Below are positions 5,646 through 9,681 of a stretch of DNA of 9,681 nucleotides, piece after piece. The stretch's first letter is position 1; the number at the start of each line of letters is the position of its first letter. Both the position numbers and the translations under genes were made by a program. The notes below the pieces were generated by a model. That model did not search any database and was not told where the DNA came from. It saw only the letters and a program-made list of their open reading frames with translations. This DNA is from Elusimicrobiota bacterium (lineage in GTDB: Bacteria; Elusimicrobiota; Elusimicrobia; Elusimicrobiales; UBA9959), in NCBI GenBank assembly GCA_030639665.1, contig DAOWCC010000087.1, positions 1-9,681 on the forward strand, in the 5' to 3' direction.

Positions 5646-6709
5646 TACGGTATGCTTATTCGGGTAGGATTTGCTTTTGGTTTCCACATAAACTCCGTTT
5701 CTTGGAGTTCAACGGCAAGCGCGAGAGTTTCTTTTAAAATGCAGGTTACGGGTATTGAAAAAATAACTCCCCAAATTCCGCCAAGTTCCCAGCCCGCCAT
5801 TAAGGCGAATATAACTATCGCCGGATTTAATTTAACCGCTTTCTTCATTATATAGGGTTGCAAGAACCAGTCGTCCATAAATCTTATGCAGGCAAAGAAA
5901 ATAAGCACATTGATTACCATGAAGCCGCCAAATTGAAAATAAGCCACCACCGAAGATATTAAAGCGCCCACTACGGCGCCAAGATAAGGCACCAAGCTGC
6001 TTATACCGATGATAATCGCTATAACCGCCGCGTAATTTAAATTCATTATCATCAGGCCTACAAAGGCTATGCTGAAGATTATAAAGGCTTCCGTTAAAAT
6101 TCCTCTCATATAATTTCCCAAAGAGGCGTCTATTCTGGATGTAATATGAAGAGCTAATTCCACATATTTGGATGGGATATGGTCTAAAACATAATCCATT
6201 ATTTCGGGGCCGGCTATAAGCATGAAAAAAGTTACAAACGGCACTACAAACAAAAGAGTTAGGGCCGGCATAAAGACCAAAATAATTTTGGGTATTTCTT
6301 GAATTATAACCGAGAGTTTATCGTTTAAATTAAAACTCGCCACCATAGGATAGTTTTTTAAAAGTTTTTCATTTATGGCGGTAAGATAAACATGAATTTT
6401 TTGCACATAAATCGGCCAATCTTTTTGGAAAGTTTCTATTTCAAAAGATATAAAGTAAAACATTGAATAGATAAGAGACGATATTGTCAGCCCCGCTATA
6501 ACATAAAATCCAATTACGACATAAGTTCTTTTAATGCCGCGCACTTCAAAATATTTTATAAGCGGATATAAAATATATGCCAGTGTCGCGCTGAGGATAA
6601 TGGGGAATACCGCTGTTTTGGCGATAATTATCAAAGCAAGCGCGCTTATCAGTATAAGAGAAGGAATTAAAAATTCCAAGATGGTTTTTTGGTTTTTTGG
6701 TTCTTTCAT
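5639..6709 (-). CDS. AI-2E family transporter (PerM/TqsA-like membrane protein)
   Basis: A complete 356-residue protein of the AI-2E exporter superfamily (Pfam AI-2E_transport). Members export varied small molecules, or act as Na+/H+ antiporters, so the substrate cannot be assigned. Hydrophobic segments lie near residues 12-31, 33-52, 64-88, 145-166, 206-258 (several), 262-276 and 296-334. Family motifs are present: GNYMRG (198-203), ISSLVPYLGAVVG (236-248), and DDWFLQPYIMKKAVKLNP (279-296) followed by the Gly-rich GWELGGIWGVIFSIP segment. The hydrophilic region 90-142 is the usual periplasmic or extracytoplasmic insertion. ATG at 6707-6709 begins 2 bases after the stop of the cNMP-binding gene (TAA-TA-ATG), so it is the last gene of a compact minus-strand operon. 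No Shine-Dalgarno is visible, which fits translational coupling. Confidence 0.9.
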   Translation of the reverse strand: MKEPKNQKTILEFLIPSLILISALALIIIAKTAVFPIILSATLAYILYPLIKYFEVRGIKRTYVVIGFYVIAGLTISSLIYSMFYFISFEIETFQKDWPIYVQKIHVYLTAINEKLLKNYPMVASFNLNDKLSVIIQEIPKIILVFMPALTLLFVVPFVTFFMLIAGPEIMDYVLDHIPSKYVELALHITSRIDASLGNYMRGILTEAFIIFSIAFVGLMIMNLNYAAVIAIIIGISSLVPYLGAVVGALISSVVAYFQFGGFMVINVLIFFACIRFMDDWFLQPYIMKKAVKLNPAIVIFALMAGWELGGIWGVIFSIPVTCILKETLALAVELQETEFMWKPKANPTRISIPYT

Positions 6710-6711
6710 TA

Positions 6712-7242
6712 TTAAGGGTTTTTTTCAAAGTCCGGATCAGTGGCCCTTCTGTTTCTCGCGATTATGGCTTCCGATCTTTCAATTTGAGCTCTTAATCTTG
6801 ATGACATTACTTTAGCCAATTGCGTGGCCACGACAATACCAATTTTAGGTTTGGATAAAAAGAGATTTTCGAGTTTTGAATTAAACATCATAAGAACTTT
6901 AGTATCTTCAGCCGCGGTTACGGTGGCTGTTCTGGGCATTTCTTCCAAGAGCGCCATTTCTCCAAACATTTCTCCCGGATGCACTTCAGCCAAGTGTTTG
7001 GTTTTTTTTGTTTCTTTGTCAAAAACTGTCAGAGCCACCTTTCCGGATTCTATTATAAAAAGCGCTCTGCCTATATCACCTTCGGTAAAAATAGTCTCAC
7101 CCTTAAGATAGGTTCTCTCGGCTAAATTTTCCAGAATATAAATAAGGTCTTTTTCTCCAATATCGCGGAAAAGCCTTATGTTTTTCAGGAAGTCAATTTT
7201 TTTTAGCACTTCTTCATCATAAAAAGTATTAAAAAATTTCAT
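6712..7242 (-). CDS. Cyclic nucleotide-binding domain protein without an effector domain
   Basis: A 176-residue protein holding one Crp-fold cyclic nucleotide-binding domain (about 20-145). The phosphate-binding cassette GEMFGEMALLEEMPRTATV (90-108) is intact, with E95 and R104 in the positions that bind the ribose and cyclic phosphate in cAMP and cGMP receptors, so ligand binding is likely. There is no helix-turn-helix: after the domain comes a basic helix with a heptad-like pattern (ATQLAKVMSSRLRAQIERSEAI, 139-160) and a charged tail, so it is not a Crp-type transcription factor. It probably works by binding a partner. ATG at 7240-7242 is preceded by GAGGAT at a suitable distance and lies 5 bases after the stop of the small membrane protein gene. 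It is followed after 2 bases by the AI-2E gene, which makes the transporter a reasonable regulatory target; that is inference. Confidence 0.88.
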   Translation of the reverse strand: MKFFNTFYDEEVLKKIDFLKNIRLFRDIGEKDLIYILENLAERTYLKGETIFTEGDIGRALFIIESGKVALTVFDKETKKTKHLAEVHPGEMFGEMALLEEMPRTATVTAAEDTKVLMMFNSKLENLFLSKPKIGIVVATQLAKVMSSRLRAQIERSEAIIARNRRATDPDFEKNP

Positions 7243-7247
7243 TTGGT

Positions 7248-7556
7248 TTAATCCTCGTCGTTGTTTTCATCTTCATCACATTTTTTGGAATGTTTTTCCG
7301 TGGCTTTTTTTGCCGCGAATAAACCCACGATTCCCGTAATCATTTTTACCCAGCCGGAAGAGATGCCGGTGGAGAGCACTTTAGCCGTCTCAATAGCGGT
7401 ATCAATTGAATTTATTCTGTTATTGGCGTTTAAAGATAATATCTCCATGGCTTCGGCGCTTCGGCGAAGCTGGGCGAAAGTTTTAATCGCTTCTATCACA
7501 AAAGCGACAAAAGCAATGGTAATTATTATTAAGCAGATTATAATTGTGAGATTCAT
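7248..7556 (-). CDS. Small membrane protein of unknown function, loosely DUF948-like
   Basis: A 102-residue protein. One clear N-terminal transmembrane helix (about 3-24, IIICLIIITIAFVAFVIEAI) is followed by a helical, amphipathic stretch (25-65, QLRRSAEAMEILSLNANNR...), a second moderately hydrophobic segment (68-82, GWVKMITGIVGLFAA), and a highly charged tail with lysines then Asp/Glu (83-102). This layout resembles DUF948-type small membrane proteins, a weak match by eye. GGGG (7564-7567 on the complement) lies about 7 bases before the ATG and may serve as ribosome-binding site. It is the first gene of the three-gene minus-strand unit and is separated from the radical SAM gene by a 74-base palindrome. 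The low-complexity tail lowers certainty about function but not about coding: spacing and stop/start arrangement with the next gene support it. Confidence 0.7.
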   Translation of the reverse strand: MNLTIIICLIIITIAFVAFVIEAIKTFAQLRRSAEAMEILSLNANNRINSIDTAIETAKVLSTGISSGWVKMITGIVGLFAAKKATEKHSKKCDEDENNDED

Positions 7557-7578
7557 ATTATGTCCCCTTTGACTACAT

Positions 7579-7652
7579 GTCTTATAACCCTACCACCTGC
7601 TTGCAAATTGAAGATTTGCCTTTGGCAAATAAGCGGGTGGTAGGGTAAAGAC
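7579..7652. repeat. 74-base palindrome with 16-bp G-rich stem and two alternative inner hairpins
   Basis: ACCCTACCACCTGCTT (7587-7602) pairs with AAGCGGGTGGTAGGGT (7631-7646), 16 positions with one T/G wobble. An outer GTCTT (7579-7583) pairs with AAGAC (7648-7652). In the loop, ATTTGCC (7614-7620) can pair either with GCAAAT at 7603-7608 or with GGCAAAT at 7624-7630, not both. It lies 11 bases after the radical SAM stop and 22 bases before the start of the next minus-strand gene. No T-run follows on the minus strand, so it is not a clear intrinsic terminator; a REP-like element or an RNA switch are alternatives. No target-site duplication is seen. Confidence 0.7.
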
Positions 7653-7663
7653 AGTATATAAAA

Positions 7664-8998
7664 TTATTGATGCCAATTCTTATTTAACTTCAAGTCAATC
7701 TTTTTCCAAATAGCGGAGCTTTCCATGCATAAATAAATTTTTTCCGTACTTAAGCCGGCGTCTTGCAAGAATTTTGTCATGCGCAAATAAATATTCGTCC
7801 TCAGATAATCGGGATAGCGCATTTTCCCGTCGAAATCAATAATAAGCTCTTCATCAAGTATTTTTGAAGAGGGGAATCTGTTTTCAATTATTTTTTTAAG
7901 TTCGGGATTGAATCTTAATGTGCCAAGACTTATCCAATGTATTTTATCAGGGCTGATTTTTGAAAAAATCGCTTTTATTGTTCGAGCATAATCTTTTTCC
8001 CAGCCTTTATAATAGATTATCGGGTCAAAATGAAAACCAATGCCATAGCCTGCATCCGCGCATTCCACAGCGCTATTAATCCTCTCTTGGATATTCGCGC
8101 TGTAAAATTCATTTCCATCCGCTACAATTTGAGGATTAACGGACCATGAGACAATAATGTTTTTTACGGGTTTTATATTCAAGAGGTTTTTAATGTCAGA
8201 ACTTTTGGTTTTAAATTCAAAATAAGCATTGGGATATTTTGAGAAAAAGGGAACTATTTTTTTTGAATATTCGCTTATATTATCCAAGGCCAATGAATCT
8301 GAAAATTCTCCGCTGCCCATTCTCCAAAGCCCTTTAAAGTTTTTAAGTCTGCCTTCTAAAATATTTAAAAAATCATCAATATTTGAAGGTAAAGCAATGC
8401 CCGGAAAATTCTGATATTCCTGAAGGAAACAGTAGGAACACTCAAACGGGCAGCCAAAGCCCAGATTTAAAACATGATAACCGCATCTGACAACGGATTT
8501 TGTGCAAGGGCACTTTTTAAAAAAATCATAGTTTTCATGTATTATAAAAAGGTTGTTCTGTCTTTGCGCATAATCTTTTAAAGTGTAGTTATAACTTTTA
8601 CTGTAATCTCTAATGTTTTCAATTATTTCACGGTTTGCCGAGGGAAAAAGTTTTATCGCTCTTTCAGTCAGTTCGCTTTTAAGGGATTTTTTTTCAATAT
8701 AAATATTTGTGGGCGCGTATTCAATCTTTCCGGGTTTTAATTGTAAATCTTTTGAAATGTTTAGAACAGGAAGATAAAAACTGTCTTTTTTATGGGTTTT
8801 ATAAGTTATCCGGTAGCGTTTTTTTAAAAGGAGGGTTTTTATTTGTTCAAAGGAAGATATCTTCTTATCTATAATGGCGTTTATTTCCACTTTATCCCTT
8901 TTTGCTATTTCAAAAAGCAATCTTTTTATTTCCCGTTTTTTATTTATGCCGAGACGGGGAAAATGTTCCGCTAAATAGCTGTCAATTTTTTTGATCAT
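7664..8998 (-). CDS. SPL-family radical SAM protein, not a classical spore photoproduct lyase
   Basis: A 444-residue protein. The 4Fe-4S-binding CxxxCxxC is C183, C187, C190 in GFGCPFECSYCFLQ. The preceding part matches spore photoproduct lyase relatives: NIYIEKKSLKSELTERAIKLFP (98-119) and KKCPCTKSVVRCGYHVLNLG (161-180). Further on are RMGSGEFSDSLALDN (226-240), FEFKTKS (260-266), IIVSWSVNP (281-289) and GIGFHFDPIIYY (319-330), the usual TIM-barrel strands. In true SP lyases a catalytic Cys in an AACTSD-like motif is needed for H-atom return; here the corresponding stretch is GSGEFSD with no Cys, by my alignment from memory, so DNA photoproduct repair is doubtful. The first 95 residues form an N-terminal helical/basic extension not typical of SplB. 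Its ATG lies inside the end of the upstream phosphorylase-like gene (17-base overlap), with no Shine-Dalgarno, implying coupled translation. Reaction and substrate are unknown. Confidence 0.85.
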   Translation of the reverse strand: MIKKIDSYLAEHFPRLGINKKREIKRLLFEIAKRDKVEINAIIDKKISSFEQIKTLLLKKRYRITYKTHKKDSFYLPVLNISKDLQLKPGKIEYAPTNIYIEKKSLKSELTERAIKLFPSANREIIENIRDYSKSYNYTLKDYAQRQNNLFIIHENYDFFKKCPCTKSVVRCGYHVLNLGFGCPFECSYCFLQEYQNFPGIALPSNIDDFLNILEGRLKNFKGLWRMGSGEFSDSLALDNISEYSKKIVPFFSKYPNAYFEFKTKSSDIKNLLNIKPVKNIIVSWSVNPQIVADGNEFYSANIQERINSAVECADAGYGIGFHFDPIIYYKGWEKDYARTIKAIFSKISPDKIHWISLGTLRFNPELKKIIENRFPSSKILDEELIIDFDGKMRYPDYLRTNIYLRMTKFLQDAGLSTEKIYLCMESSAIWKKIDLKLNKNWHQ

Positions 8999-9671
8999 GG
9001 ATAAAATTCTTAAGGGTTTGAGCGAGTTCTTTCCGTGAGGATTTTAAAATTTCTTTTTCATTGTCTTTTAAAGGGGTAAACAGGGGGGCTTTTTCGGGAG
9101 TATCCGTGATATAAAGAACGGCAAGGGCTTTTTTTTCTATTTTTTCCGCGGAGAAAAAAACTATGGAGGTTTCCATATCCAAGGATGAAATTTTCAGGTC
9201 TTTTAGCTTTGGAATATGAAGTTTCTCAAGTATTAATGAGCTTGTTGTGGCGCAAGCGGAAGTTTTTAGTTTTGAAAAAGAATGGAATTTATCAAAGAGT
9301 TCTTTATTGGGTAAAGAAGCGCAGGGTTTAGCCGGAAAATCAATAAAGGAGCTTGAGCTTTCAAAGTTGAAAGCTTTTTCTATTAGAAGCTTGTCTCCTA
9401 TATTAAAAGGCGACAGGGCTCCGCAAGGACCGAAGAGAAAAATATTTTCACAGGGAGTCTCTATTAAAAGGAGAATGCAATCGGATATAAGAAAATTATT
9501 TTTGACTGATATGATAGTAGTATTCTCAGAATTATTAATTTTAAAGAAAATGCCTTTTGAGGTTTTTGAGTTTTTTTCGGTAAAAAGAGAGGCGTCATTC
9601 GCTGGGCAAATGATGCAATTTTTTTTTATTTTATCGGGATTTATGCCGAAGAATTTTTCAAAAGTGGTCAT
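8982..9671 (-). CDS. Nucleoside phosphorylase/nucleosidase superfamily protein (PNP_UDP_1-like)
   Basis: A 229-residue protein with the signature pieces of the purine/uridine phosphorylase and MTA/SAH nucleosidase superfamily: IFLFGPCGALSPFNIGDKLLIEKAF (77-101; Gly-rich turn, then GD), SSLDMETSIVFFSAEKIEKKALAVLYITDTP (162-192) with the ribose-binding ME (M166, E167) and an Asp, D190, where the family has its catalytic base-binding Asp. The N-terminal segment IICPANDASLF (20-30) sits where phosphorylases have the GDPxR phosphate loop but is degenerate, so a hydrolase (nucleosidase, as in MTA/SAH or futalosine hydrolases) may fit better than a phosphorylase. Substrate is unassigned. The ATG at 9669-9671 is only 10 bases from the window end and no Shine-Dalgarno is visible, so an upstream start beyond the edge cannot be excluded. 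It overlaps the radical SAM gene by 17 bases, so the two are almost certainly one operon. Confidence 0.8.
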   Translation of the reverse strand: MTTFEKFFGINPDKIKKNCIICPANDASLFTEKNSKTSKGIFFKINNSENTTIISVKNNFLISDCILLLIETPCENIFLFGPCGALSPFNIGDKLLIEKAFNFESSSSFIDFPAKPCASLPNKELFDKFHSFSKLKTSACATTSSLILEKLHIPKLKDLKISSLDMETSIVFFSAEKIEKKALAVLYITDTPEKAPLFTPLKDNEKEILKSSRKELAQTLKNFIHDQKN

Positions 9672-9681
9672 GGTTGTTTTA

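Noticed and set aside
6534..6815. Plus-strand open frames inside the minus-strand AI-2E and cNMP-binding genes, and similar frames elsewhere
   Set aside because: They lie opposite well-supported family members, have no ribosome-binding sites, and their translations show no recognisable motifs.
7579..7652. Intrinsic terminator or MITE
   Set aside because: No T-run follows the stem on either strand, and no target-site duplication flanks it; kept as a palindrome of unknown role.
7664..8998. Calling the gene splB (spore photoproduct lyase)
   Set aside because: The H-donor Cys motif is missing and nothing else in the window indicates sporulation, so only a family-level name is justified.
8982..9671. 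Calling the gene mqnB or mtnN
   Set aside because: The superfamily motifs are present but substrate-specific residues are not clear, and no menaquinone or methionine-salvage neighbours are visible.

Overview
The window looks like part of a chromosome from an AT-rich, diderm (Gram-negative type) bacterium. The diderm inference rests on a membrane-anchored PpiD/SurA-like periplasmic chaperone and an M23 peptidase next to a bactofilin. The gene content would suit an uncultured lineage such as Omnitrophota or Elusimicrobiota, but that placement is a guess from gene style and not something the sequence proves. There is no sign of phage, plasmid or insertion-sequence genes.

Layout. Everything from 1 to 5068 is on the plus strand and everything from 5639 to 9671 is on the minus strand, so the two blocks converge on a 570-base gene-free stretch (5069-5638). 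Plus block: an envelope cluster (M23 peptidase, probably cut by the window edge; bactofilin; PpiD-like chaperone without a PPIase domain), a repeat-filled spacer (2048-2145), an ABC exporter pair (ATPase and a 12-helix permease), tRNA-Leu(CAA), and a single-domain CheY-like receiver. Minus block, in transcription order: a nucleoside phosphorylase-like protein overlapping an SPL-family radical SAM protein, a long palindrome, then a compact operon of a small membrane protein, a cyclic-nucleotide-binding-domain protein and an AI-2E-family membrane protein.

How the genes fit together. M23 peptidase plus bactofilin is a known cell-shape pairing, with the bactofilin positioning the peptidoglycan hydrolase; the chaperone-like gene 1 base downstream is probably co-transcribed. 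The ABC ATPase and permease form one transporter of unknown cargo. In the minus block, three genes are separated by 2 and 5 bases and may form a cNMP-responsive membrane unit. The phosphorylase/radical SAM overlap suggests a coupled nucleoside-related function.

The most unusual material is non-coding. There are degenerate short tandem arrays of 7- or 8-base units at 2056-2092, 2102-2129, 5103-5131 and 5581-5615, two of them related in sequence (29 of 36 bases identical from 2051 and from 5098). A set of nested hairpins in a locally GC-rich stretch (5216-5484) could be an undescribed structured RNA. A 74-base palindrome at 7579-7652 carries two mutually exclusive inner hairpins. No known RNA family could be assigned by eye to any of these.
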